From positions 5,394,001 through 5,458,000 of the forward strand of contig JAHREC010000013.1 of assembly GCA_020081605.1 (NCBI GenBank): a DNA stretch of 64,000 nt. The letters run 5' to 3'. The notes below the pieces were generated by a model, which was given only the letters and a program-made list of their open reading frames with translations, was not told the origin of the DNA and ran no database searches. Every line of letters begins with the position of its first letter. Position 1 is the first letter of the stretch. Origin of the DNA: Albifimbria verrucaria (lineage: Eukaryota > Ascomycota > Sordariomycetes > Hypocreales > Stachybotryaceae). Below, piece after piece: positions 35,401 through 46,111 of this stretch. A program made the translations under genes and the position numbers.

Positions 35401-37963
35401 CTACCCCGGGGCAAGACCGGGTACATAAGCGTTATTTCGAACATTGCCGAATGCACCTGCCTGTCCATAACCGTAATGGGATGGCGGATAACCTGCAGTT
35501 TGCGGAACTGCCCTGTCGCTCCCAAAGGGCTGATTGTACGCTGGCCGAAACCCGCGGCCAGCCTGTGCGCCCACGGCGAATGGTTGGGGTTGCTGATCTT
35601 GCTGTTGTTGATTCTGGCGGCGATCATTGCCACCTCCGGCACGTCCGACACCGACAGCTCCTGGTCCAACGCCGCTGGGAGCCTGAATACCAAGCGTTGG
35701 GCTGGCAAATGAGGCGGGATTGATTGCCGACATCCAGATTCGGGTCTTGTAGATCTTGAAGAGGTCTGTGACCAACGAGTTGAAATTGATGTAAGAGTCG
35801 GCGAAGTAATAAAAGGTGAGCTTCTTCCAGTCCCTAACACAAACATGTGAGTATGCACGTTCCCCTTTCATGTTCAATGATGACTTACATTTGAAATTCT
35901 GCATCAAGGATTTCCATGTTGAGACCATGCTCCTTGACCTTTTGCATGCAAACTCGCTTTGCTTTAGCCTCTTGGCCTTCTTTCTCTCGTAGCGAGTGAA
36001 TCTCATGGTTTTGGGCCAAGCGCTTAATCAGCTTTGGCCGAAGCTCCCCAGCGTTGGGCTCCTGCATGTGGTGTTGGCTTGGAGGACCCATTCCACCAAT
36101 GGCACTGCCTTGAAGACCAGCAGATGAAGCCAGAAGCCCAGGACCAGAACCATCCTGGGTAGCAGAAGCACCTTGGGAATACATCATCAACCACTTATAC
36201 TGCTCTTCAGCGTAGTGTTCCTTGAGCTCCTTGGCAGTTTGCCAATCCACACTGTCTTTAGCGACAGTTCCAAGGTCGGTACCGCGGTCGGCTTCAACAA
36301 TAACCAAATCACCTGGTTTGACAGTAAGACCTGTACCTTCCTGTATGTAAAAGACATCGGCTCGTGCACACTTGAAAAGGACAATGTGGAGGAGCTGGTT
36401 GTGTCGTGGCTGAGCCATGTTATACACATTCCGATGAGGAGAGGGTGCTCGATTCTGAAATTGAGGTTGCATCGCGAACGGCGATTGATAAGCATTGTTG
36501 TATACTGGAGGCAGCGGGTTGCCAAGATTGCCAGGCCCAGTGAAGTAATTGGAGGCTACTACTATCGAATTAGTACATGACAACATTGCATGACAATTAT
36601 ACTCACCTGCGTTGCTCGTAGCGTATCCAGGGCTCTCGACCAGATTGGTGGTATAATCTTGAGGCTGACCATCGACTGTTGAGGCCTCGAGTGTCGCAGT
36701 CGAATCAGCGAGAGAGCTGATGGATCCTTGACGAGTGGGCATGTTAGCGAAAGAGTGACGGCGACTCTGTGAAACGTCTCCCATTGGAAAACCAAGTGAG
36801 CTTGACCACAGGGCCTTTTTCAGAGCCGTGCTGTCAGTCTTGCGAGTTTCCAATCCTATGGCACCACGCATAGGCGCAGCTCCGTACTCGCTCATGCGTC
36901 TGTTCGTGGCCCGTCTGGCCAGCAAATCACCACCGTCGCCAAGCTCATCCAGTTCATCAATGGCAAAGTCCGACTCCTCTGGCACCGTCTCCTGCACGGG
37001 ATAACCATTGTTGAGAAATGAGGTGCTGGTGGATGCGCGAGGTCGGATGCGAGCATTGAATTGTTGTTGCTGACGCAAGATGGCATTCTCTCGGGCGAGT
37101 AACTCAATCGTCTTGGCCTCAGAGCTCTGGTGCATTGAGGCCTGTAATGACTCCGCTGCAGCTTCGTCCTCATCGCCGTCAACTTCCTTCACTTTACCCA
37201 GGATAGAACCATCATTTGACATCTCGCTGAGCATACTTGGTCGCGAGGGTCGATGTTGTAGGGCGGGATGCCTGGCACGCCCGAGGACAGCCGAGGACGT
37301 CATGTTGACGAGCGGGTTTACTTCAGGGTCCATCTGACCTGCGGAGTATGATTGTGATCGATAAGTCTTGGGAGTTGGATGGAGAGGAATTGCAAAGGAA
37401 TCTGAGAATTCGACCCTGTGTCACGAGAAGCCGGGGATGTCTGCAATCCGCTGTCAGGACCGAAGAAGGAGTTGGCGGTGGCTCCAGGAGGAGCAGCGGA
37501 AGTTGGCGAAGGTAGCACCTCAGTAAGTCTCGAGGAGGATCCTTGCGTTCTGGATTCCATATACCGGTCCCCATGGGAAGGTAGCGGACCCTGAAGCTCG
37601 GCCCGTAACCGAGGCGGAGGCGTGCGAGCCCCAAACGCCCGCGCCAGTCTCAACAGAGGGCGTGCTTGGGTTGGATCCTGTAGGGGACATAGTGCTGCTG
37701 GCAAAAGATCCTTTTCTGGGACGAGCTATGGGTTGAGAGGTGTCATTTAACCACGAAGAACGACGAACTGGTTTGGGTGGGGCAACGGGCTGAGCTGGGC
37801 CTTGACGATGGTCGACCTCGTCGTCGGAACTGGCGAGCGCCTCCGAGTCTGGGGTCGAGGTCCTCGCGTTGACCCTCCCCAATAGTATGTTTTGAGAATT
37901 TGGTGGTGCTGCTCCTTGAGCCATCTTTATGGATGACCCCGATTTCAAGGGTCCGGAGCTCAT
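35401..37963 (-). CDS. PSP1 C-terminal domain protein
   Basis: Related to yeast Psp1, first found as a suppressor of DNA polymerase alpha mutants and associated with mRNA decay bodies. The N-terminal half is a long Ser/Pro-rich disordered region starting MSSGPLKSGSSIKMAQG and including PVAPPKPVRRSSWLND. A short Gln/Leu coiled segment (IELLARENAILRQQQQF) follows, then the PSP1 domain: FKCARADVFYIQEGTGL, KPGDLVIVEADRGTDLG, HYAEEQYKWLMMYS, IKRLAQNHEIHSLREKEGQ and the end block WKKLTFYYFADSYINFNSLV and KTRIWMSAI. A Gln/Gly-rich tail ends at 35401. Introns: about 35830-35888 (GTAAGT...TTAG) and a 54-nt one near 36605-36555 that also happens to stay open. At least two frameshifts in the disordered part (about 37400 and 37590). 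Domain certain; N-terminal start less so. Confidence 0.9.
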
Positions 37964-39155
37964 GATGAGTAAGTCTGTGAGTAAAAACCCTGCTTCCGCG
38001 TGCGAGAAATCCGGCACTTGACGTCTCAAGGTCTCTTAAGCCCAGATATCCGAGGAAGAATGATCAATAAGCCTCAAGGCCAAGGGATGAAATAATATGT
38101 TGCGGTAACGGCACGAAACCTCAAAGCCGGCTGAAGAACGTGTCCCGTGATGTCTCCTGGTAGTGATGATGGAGCTTTTGAACAGTTGCAAGACGTGAGT
38201 TATTGCTCGTCGGTGAGTTTAGGGTATAACCTGCTTGAATGTCAGCTGGCCAAGGTCACGATGGTACGGCATAGATTTTTGGTGAGCGTGAATTAGGCGG
38301 CAGCGCTCGCAGAGCTCGAGATGCTGCGCATGCTCTCAGTAGCACCATGAATCAGAGGGTCTTCAGTGACACATGACATGTGACGGTGGAATCGTCACGG
38401 CCACGGCGCGCAAATCACCGATGAAGCAGAGCGGCAGTGATTGAAAGCGCCTGTTTCATCGCAGGCACCGTGATTGAATCAGGGACGACTTACCCAGCTG
38501 CGTAAATTTCCAGAATATTATCTATAATTTCTCAAAACCGGTTGGAGGTCCTCTAAGTCGTAAACGAAAAACAGCAAGTCGCGACGGGGCAAGAGCCTCG
38601 TTTGGATAACTATTATCGAAGGAGCCGTGAAACGTCGTGGCAAGGCCGTTGGGTTGCTGGACGAGCGTGGTTGGGATCACGCCGCTGTATGGGAGTGGCG
38701 ATTAAGGATGAAATATTGATAGAGGTATACGAGATGTCTAAGCCGGCGCGTCTAATCCAGAGCCCAAAAGGAAAGAGAAAAACGGAAGAAGGAAGAAGCA
38801 GCAAAATAGCTATCGCGGGATTCAAAAGCACAGGCGCATGCGACAGCAACTTGATCGAACCACGCCAACGAGAGAGGAACGGGAGAGTGGAGTTGCCGGT
38901 CGAAGAGGAGGCGGGGAGAGAGGGCCGAGGAGTGCTTGTGTCGGAGAAGTCCTACTCGAGGCCCATCGTTGTCGCACCCGACTGAATGACCCGTGTGCTC
39001 AAGCCAGCGAGCGCCGGCACCGGGTTGGGAGTCGATGCACGATGCGCCTCCTTCAGGGCGAGACGTTGCCGTGAGGAAGGGTTGTTGACAGGAACGGGCG
39101 GCTGGCGGCTGGGTGGCGCCGAAACGCGGCAGCAGCAGCAAGCACTTGGACGCTG

Positions 39156-39161
<6 letters not shown>

Positions 39162-39196
<35 letters not shown>
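39162..39196. repeat. (GT)n microsatellite
   Basis: Uninterrupted GT run of about 17 units, flanked by impure GT/GC repeats to about 39213. Confidence 0.9.
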
Positions 39197-39206
<10 letters not shown>

Positions 39207-39568
39207 CGTGTGGAAGAGGCGGCGGCGGCGACGACGGCGACGAAGAAAAGAAGCCGACGGTGAGGCGATGCGCTGTGGTGGAGGATGGATGAAGGATGTA
39301 GTGGGTGGACGGTTGAGGATGGGATTGAGGCGGAGGAAGAGATCGGAGAAAAAGATCAAAGGGCAGGGGACCAGGGAGGGAAAAGAGGCAAGAGGCAAGA
39401 AAGAAAGATGGAAGGAAGTTTGGCGACACGAGACCAGCCCAGGTTGAGGGCTGAGGTTGTTCGAACAGGCTGGTCGGTGCAGGACCAGGGCGGGCGGAAC
39501 GGTACGGGGTCAGGAGGAGGGTGGTGGTGGTGGTAGTGGTGGTAATGATGGTGGGCAATGAATGAATG

Positions 39569-39675
39569 GCAAGGCAAGGCAAGGTACCCAAAGTAAGGTC
39601 AGGTAAGGTAAGGTAAGGCAAGGCCAAGCAAGGTAAGGCGATGGAAAGGTAAAAGAGCAAAGCTAAGGCAAGGTA
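39569..39675. repeat. AAGGC/AAGGT pentanucleotide tract
   Basis: About 100 bp of alternating AAGGC and AAGGT units with minor interruptions. Confidence 0.8.
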
Positions 39676-41429
39676 GCTCAAAGGCTGTAATGGCTTGCTC
39701 TCTGCCGGTCTGGATCGTTGGCTGGACTAGGCCTAGGTGGATTCGGCTGATGCTGGGGTTGTTTTGGCCGGTTCGTCCCCCAGCACGGTAACGTGGATCC
39801 TGAGCGGAGGGGTGAAGGAAGCTGCTTCAGGCGCCCTGTTCGCTTTTCCTCGCTCTTGGTGGAGGTGGGAAACAAATGCCTGCGAAATGTCTCGCGTGCG
39901 CTGCTGCTCGTTTTGATCTGAGCCACAGACGGACTGCGACCAGCGTCCGGTGAATGAGAGCCACAACAGAGCGGATTGGATTGGAACAGCTGCTCTCCAG
40001 ACCTGTGCGGAGCAAAGAGGAAGAGGAGCAGAAAGAGGCACCTGACAGACCCCTCCGTACTACGCCAAAGTCTGTTGCAGAGAGGTTCGGTAACGGCAGA
40101 AGTGGGCGATCCGGGTGCCACAAGGCCGCACCGTGGAAAAGGTCAATTGGAGGGGAAGAAGAGGCGAGACAAAGGCGAAGAGCCTGGGAAAACGGGGTCC
40201 AGGCAAGGGGACACGGAGCAATACCACAGCAGAAGGGCCATGGTGGGAAACCGGCCTTCTGATATGCTTTTCCGGACAAAGGAGGGGGTGGAGGCAGCGG
40301 CACAAGGATGATGATGATGATGGTGGTGGTGAAGGCAAAAGCCGCCCACAGCTACACGCGGCTTCCCCGTTCTCCAGTGCCTCATGTGTGTCTAGAGAGA
40401 CCCCACAGCGCTGAATTAACAAAGGTGGTGGTAATGGTAGTAGCGACAAACGATGATAATGATGCTTATGACGGCGACGACAACTACTACTACTACCACC
40501 TGGTACCACCACCACCATCACCACCACTACCTCATACTCCTCCATCCTGATATTGGACGAGGAAGAAGAGGGAACAGATTGGGCCTGCTTCGGGAGGAGG
40601 GGCAAACCCGCAAGTACCGTGCCGTGTAGTGCAGTACGGGCAGCTATGGCATCTCAACAGCCATGGCGAGATGTCCATCGTTAGCTACGTTAGACCGGGT
40701 TTGGCAAGGTGGGTGAGTGTGCTTAATTGCTGAGCTGGGGAGCCAACGAGACTAGGGGACACGGCCGTGCACGCCAGCAAACCTGTGGGTGTGTGAGGGC
40801 GTGAAGCTGTGGTGCATGTACCCACACATTGCACAAGTGCGTCTGTCAATGGGATGGGCCTTGGGACAAAGGACGTGAGGGGCAGATGCAAGCAAAGGCG
40901 GGAGGCGCCAGACTGCATTCAAGCTATACCTACCTCTCTCTCGCACCTTGCCTCACTTCTGCGGCCCGGCGTGGACAAGGACACAAAAAAAAAAAAAAAC
41001 TGAAAAGGAAGAGCGTTGCTCTTTTTGTCTCGTGCAGGGCACGGCACGCATGCTACTGCAATCCGTACAGTACCACTGTATAGTTCTGTACTGCATGTTA
41101 TATGTAGCTACCCATCCGTGGTATGGGGTGACAGAATGGTGGATTCATCCGTCCCCATTATTGGTCCAGGTCCAGGTCCAGGTTCTTTTTGGCTACCAAC
41201 AGAAACCAAAGCGCCAGTCCAGTAATCGTCGATCAAGGCACCTGACAGGCAGAACAACATTCCTTCGACTACCCAGAACCCGTACGGTGCCACGACGAAA
41301 ACTACCTTATTACTATCTCACGTATACCGAGAGAACCCGCCAGCTCGGACAGTAACGACAATTACCTAATGTTATCCAGTTAGGTTTTCACATGAACGCT
41401 GCGGGACTCAGGACAAGTGACGAAGCCTT

Positions 41430-41768
41430 ACCGTAAACATAAGGTACCTTGGCCGTCTCGGAGACAGCTCCAGGTACCAAAGGCGTTGCATCCTGCAGCT
41501 TTGTACCTGAGCATCCCTCCAGCGCGACCCTATATCCCAGGTACCTATCTACCAACCTTACCTACTAACCTCTGACTGATAGAGGTAGGTACCGTACATA
41601 CCTACCTATCTACATTGTGCTTGGCTCTATCTTCAGGCCACCACCGATCCGTCTCCCTAGCAAGCCTGGGTAGGGTTCACGAACGTGCATAGGTCACTTA
41701 GTAGGGTAAGGGTGCTGTTGGTACCTGCGCTCGCATGAGTACCTACCTAGGTACCTACCTCGAAACTT
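41430..41768. repeat. Cluster of AGGTACCT / TACCTACC motifs
   Basis: Repeated AGGTACC, CCTACCTA and GGTACCTACC elements (for example about 41441, 41473, 41540, 41586, 41718 and 41740-41758). The core is the palindrome AGGTACCT. Confidence 0.75.
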
Positions 41769-43429
41769 CAACTTGTCCTGGTTCCTATCCTAATCCGCTC
41801 CCAAACCACACTGCCAGGTTCAGGCATTCCCTCGGAAGCCACAGTTGACCGGCTTCGCCTTAGCAAGCCTGCAGGCGTAAATCAGGGTTTGCTTCCCGTC
41901 TCTTGGATTGAGTTCGTCTCTGTTGGTCATCCTCGCCGTGCAGGCATTCAACTTCTCTGGTCCCACCAGTCATGAACGGACCTGGTCTAGTGTGCGCCTC
42001 CCTGCACATCATCTCTTAATAGGTTAGACTCTTTGGTCGTTTCTCCAAGGGTTCAAGTTTTCAATGCTCACAAAGTTGATGGTGCTAGGACCAGCATTGC
42101 TCATAATTATCCGATGCCCTTCCCGCACAAACTCTGGTTCACCAACTCGGCAAAGCCAGGTCCTGTAGATGAACTCGGCCGGCGGGTGGCACAGCACAGT
42201 ACACCGTTTTGTTAATGAGCATTGTAGGCGAACAACAAGCGCCCATTGACATTGCCTGGACCTGTCATTTCAAATGAAAGGGAGAACCCAGTCCTCCGAC
42301 CCATCGGCTAGGGCACGCTCGAACTGGGAACTCGATGTGATCCGTACACCCCAAGTTCTCTCGTCCCTGGCACTGTGGCTGAAAAAGGGGCCACGTTATC
42401 CCCTTCATGCTTGTTCGATGTGGTTCGGAGCTTGTGCTAGGCGCACAAAGACCCTTGTCGTTGCTGTCTTGTGCAAATTGCCTGGCTGGCCACGTCCGGG
42501 GACGGGCGGGGTGTGAGTGGACGAAGTTTGCCCCTAACTTCAAAACCTGGCTTTCCCATGCAGGAGATCCTCTCTGGAGCCCGCCCCCTTGTGAAGGGCA
42601 CCTGATTCAGTTCTTAGGCTGGATTCGACCAGGTTGAATAACCAGATTTTTCTGTACATGTCGTCGATCAGACTGCAACGTTAATCGCCGGCCTAGAAGG
42701 TTCGGCTTTTACTCTTCAACGAACGAAGAAGGCCCCATACAAATTTGCCATCAAGCGAGAGGCCTTGCAGCCTGTCCTTCAGCATTGGCACATTGGCACA
42801 CCGGCATACCATGGCACGCCAGTCGTGGGTACCTACGGCGGATGACGCAAGGTGCCTCAGCAACCAGAAGTTTCACTGAAGATCGTCACCCCGCAATGTC
42901 GCGGCTTGGTCTCGTGCCCTGGGCCCCGCCTCCCAACCCAGTGTACCTACAGCACCCGTGGCCGGCTTGCAATTTCTCCAATTGTTCTCGTACCGGACGC
43001 CGTTCGGGTCAGGAACTCGGGGATTTGAGTTTACCATGCCAAACGCAACATCATCTTACGCAACGGGGCGAGAAACGTGCGACGAACCATTGGAGCGATA
43101 CGTCGAGACCACAATGCATCTTGGAGGTCAAGGAGGTGTACAGTTTCCTCTCCTCGCCGCAACCCCGCGCGCCGGAGCTTAGAACAGGCCACCGACAACT
43201 CGCCCACTAGGAACGATGCCAGCCCTATATCTCGTTTCTTAGTATGCTACTCTACTGCCTCGACTTTGTTCGGAGTAGTTCGTCCACAGGTACTGGGTCG
43301 TCAGATTCGTCCCTCGCTATGGTTTTCTGCTTCATCAAAATTGCACGCAACAGGCTTTGCCATATTTTACAGGGCTTGTCACCTGTTCATTCAAACTTGC
43401 TGGTGCATGCTGTAAGGCGGACCTGGTGA

Positions 43430-43536
43430 AATGAAAAACAAAGAAACAGTGGATAAAGCAAACGTGGAAAAGAAAAGAGGGCAAGGGAAAAAAGGAAGAA
43501 AAAGAAAAAGAAAAGAAAAAGAAAAGAAAAAAGAGG
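43430..43536. repeat. A/G purine tract
   Basis: About 100 bp almost purely A and G (GAAAAAGAAAAG units) on the plus strand. Confidence 0.8.
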
Positions 43537-44402
43537 CAGAGACGATTGGACCCGCCACATGCGAGCCTCAACGGCGCAGCATCTGACCGTCAAAGACGCG
43601 TGGGTTGCCCACACACCGGCCAGCTAACATGTGGATATTGAAGCAAGGAGAAGTGCCTCTCAAACTCAAGGGTTTCATGCCAAGGTCAGGTAAGTTGGCG
43701 GAGGATTTCTTCCTTCCTTATGTCCACATTGTTTGAATCGTCGATGCATCTGTTGATGGAGGGCAGAGTAACTTCATGGCGTACGACATCGTTCGATCCT
43801 ACAGTACAGCTGGTACCAGTATCTGTATATCGATTTCAATTTGAGCTCGACAACCTTCAAACCACCGGCTACGTGATTGGCTAACTGAGTTGCAACGGGC
43901 GTGCAGCCCTTTGGATGGTGGGAACCCCTACGCACCTGAACACACGTCTCACTCGTGCGCACGTATGTATCGAGACCAACGTTCAAGTCACCAAGGCTTG
44001 GCTGGATCAACAAGATGTGGCTTGTGGCAGGTGACGTTGGGCCAAACGGCCCCACCTTTGCCTGACCCAGTCACAAGAGATCTCTCTTCCCTACCCCGGA
44101 TTTTCCTTTCATTTCCCGCGTGCATGAGCGGACGCATGCGAAGCAGCTTTCGGTGGCTCGGCATCGAGTCCCCGATTTGGAGACGGCCGCAGCTGAGGAG
44201 GTACCTTGCTCCCTCCCGGCGCCCAGTGGGCCGTCTAATCAGCAGAGTTTTGGAATGCTGGAGCTATCGAACTGGGCCTCAGTGTGGCACGTTGTTCAGA
44301 GTTTGCCCTCACGACAGCCAAGGCCACGGTCGGATCCTATCCTATCCTATCCTTATTGCCGTTTTATTGCCTACTACCTTCAACGTCAAAGGCATTTCCG
44401 GC

Positions 44403-44462
44403 CAAAGTCACCACCTAGCTAGGTACCTACCTACCTACCTACCTACTACTTACTACTTACCT
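44403..44462. repeat. (CTAC)n / AGGTACCTACC tract
   Basis: CTAGCTAGGTACC followed by five CTAC units and then TACTACTTAC repeats. Confidence 0.8.
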
Positions 44463-45146
44463 CCTCTTCCTCAACTGGTGGGGCACGAGGCCAGATCGCG
44501 CCGCTACAAGTGGCCACACGCACCCGCCGTATTTCTGCAGCATTGTGGTGCAGTGCAGCGAGGTGCAGACAATCAGGCCAGCATCCTGGCTCACCGAGTT
44601 TCATTAAATGGATTATGCATACAGCCTTGGCCAGTGACGCATCGCACCGCACCGCACTGCTACCATCCGGCGCTGCAAAGCATTGCATCCAAAGCTGCAG
44701 ACCCCGGCTCCGCATCACACTCTGTCTTACGGGATTCGTAGCTATGCAGCGTCGGGAGGCCCCGGGTACAGTCATAGGAAAGCCAGCACTTACTATTGGA
44801 CCTCGACAATTGCTAGGCGAGCACAGACATGCTATGACCGCCGTGCTGTTACAACCTATCTCCGTGAGTCACATACGTAATCTTTGGGCCCGAACCATGG
44901 GTGCAAGCCATGTCCAGGTCCACGACAACAAAGTTCTTTGACATCCGTCCGCACGTAGAGGCGTTACTTCAGCATTTCTTGCCGAGACGAGTAGAGAACG
45001 GAGACGTGTATGTATCGTATTCCGGTGTATCTGCAAGAGAAGTGCCTCGGCAACTTGCACACTTGAGGGTATCTATGACATTTTGTACCACGAGTCGACT
45101 ACTGTACAATCTACTACTATACTATAACATGTAGCTCGCAATGAGC

Positions 45147-46111
45147 TCACGCACTTGAAGCTTCCGACGCCGGCTTTTCAGCACCCTTCTGTTGCTTCAA
45201 CTTCTCTTCAAACTTGGCGAACTCCTGCAGGGCAACCTCCTCCTCTTGGTCCAATACCTGATGCACTCCTTGACTTCCTCAATCTAGCAAAACTTGTTAG
45301 CACGACGCCGAGTATTCGCGTAGTGGACCACTCACATAATGCATCAGCATGCCCTCGATGCCGTTCTTCAGTGTCACGGTACTTGAGTCACAAGTACGGC
45401 AAGCTCCCGCAACTTCAATGATACGTAGCCATCCTCGAAGCCTCGAAACTCAATGTCACCACCGTCGTCTTGGATGGCAGGTCGGATCCTTGTCTCCAAG
45501 AGCTCCTTGATCATGCCTACCACCTCACTGTCGTTCTCGTCGTAGGCGAGACTGTCCTGCTCGGCCGCGTCTTGTCCCGATTCCCCCTCCTTGCGCTCCA
45601 CCACGTTGACCATTTTCTCACCGGATGTGATGGCCTCGGTAATCAATGCGAAGATCTCAGGACGCACATGTGCCCAGTTGGCGTCGCTGGCTTTGGTGAC
45701 GGTGATGAAGTCTGCTCCGTAGAAGACGGATGTAACGCCATCGATGTTCATGAGCTTTGCAGCCAGAGGAGACGGGTAGGGCGGCGCAATAGTCGATCGA
45801 GGGTTGAGGTACTCGATGAATGGGGCATTGATCTCCTCGGGCAGGACTCGATGGTTAGGCAGGAACTTGAGCGCATCGGGGTTGGGCGTGTTCTCGGTCT
45901 GAATAAATATCGTTCGCACGGCTCCAATGCTACCGGAAACCATGCGCTGGGTTCGCCTCGCCAATGGTCGTGATCTCGAACTTGTGACTGGAAGCTGGGC
46001 GCTGACACTGAAGGCTCGGGATAGGCGGGCGCATGCTGGCGCGGCGACAGACTGCCTCGATGCCGTGGCAAGCACTCGAGTCGCAATCCTAGAAGTCCTC
46101 AAAGACGCCAT
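45147..46111 (-). CDS. NFU1: Mitochondrial iron-sulfur cluster scaffold NFU1
   Basis: Late-acting mitochondrial Fe-S carrier that delivers 4Fe-4S clusters to lipoyl synthase and respiratory enzymes. The Arg/Ser/Ala-rich N-terminus ([14 protein letters not shown]...) is a typical mitochondrial presequence. The Nfu N-terminal domain starts at [19 protein letters not shown] and includes [19 protein letters not shown]. The NifU-like C-terminal domain has [39 protein letters not shown] with the cluster-binding CxxC, and IEGMLMHYV. An intron (GTGAGT...GCTAG) precedes the last exon, which encodes an acidic helical tail ending at 45147. Two single-base losses: CCC 45406-45408 (just before the CxxC) and C 45266. 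Without correction the CxxC would be lost, but both sides are perfectly conserved, so the gene is taken as functional. Confidence 0.95.

Larger units (their letters stand above)
37964..45146. other. 7.2-kb gene-free interval rich in simple repeats
   Basis: Lies between the 5' end of the PSP1-domain gene and the 3' end of NFU1. It contains a GT microsatellite, AAGG(T/C) tracts, TACC/AGGTACCT clusters and a purine tract (all listed). The long open frames here (38752-39681 minus, 43890-44741 plus) are low-complexity and lack domains. It may hold a long leader of the PSP1 gene, whose template side is strongly pyrimidine-biased up to about 40600. Confidence 0.6.

Noticed and set aside
38752..39681. 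Long minus-strand open frame of 309 codons
   Set aside because: Low-complexity Leu/Pro/Thr/His sequence produced by AAGG and GT repeats; no domain, codon use unlike neighbours.
43890..44741. Plus-strand open frame of 283 codons
   Set aside because: Runs through TACC repeats, with high Pro/Arg/Ser and no domain; looks like chance in GC-rich spacer.
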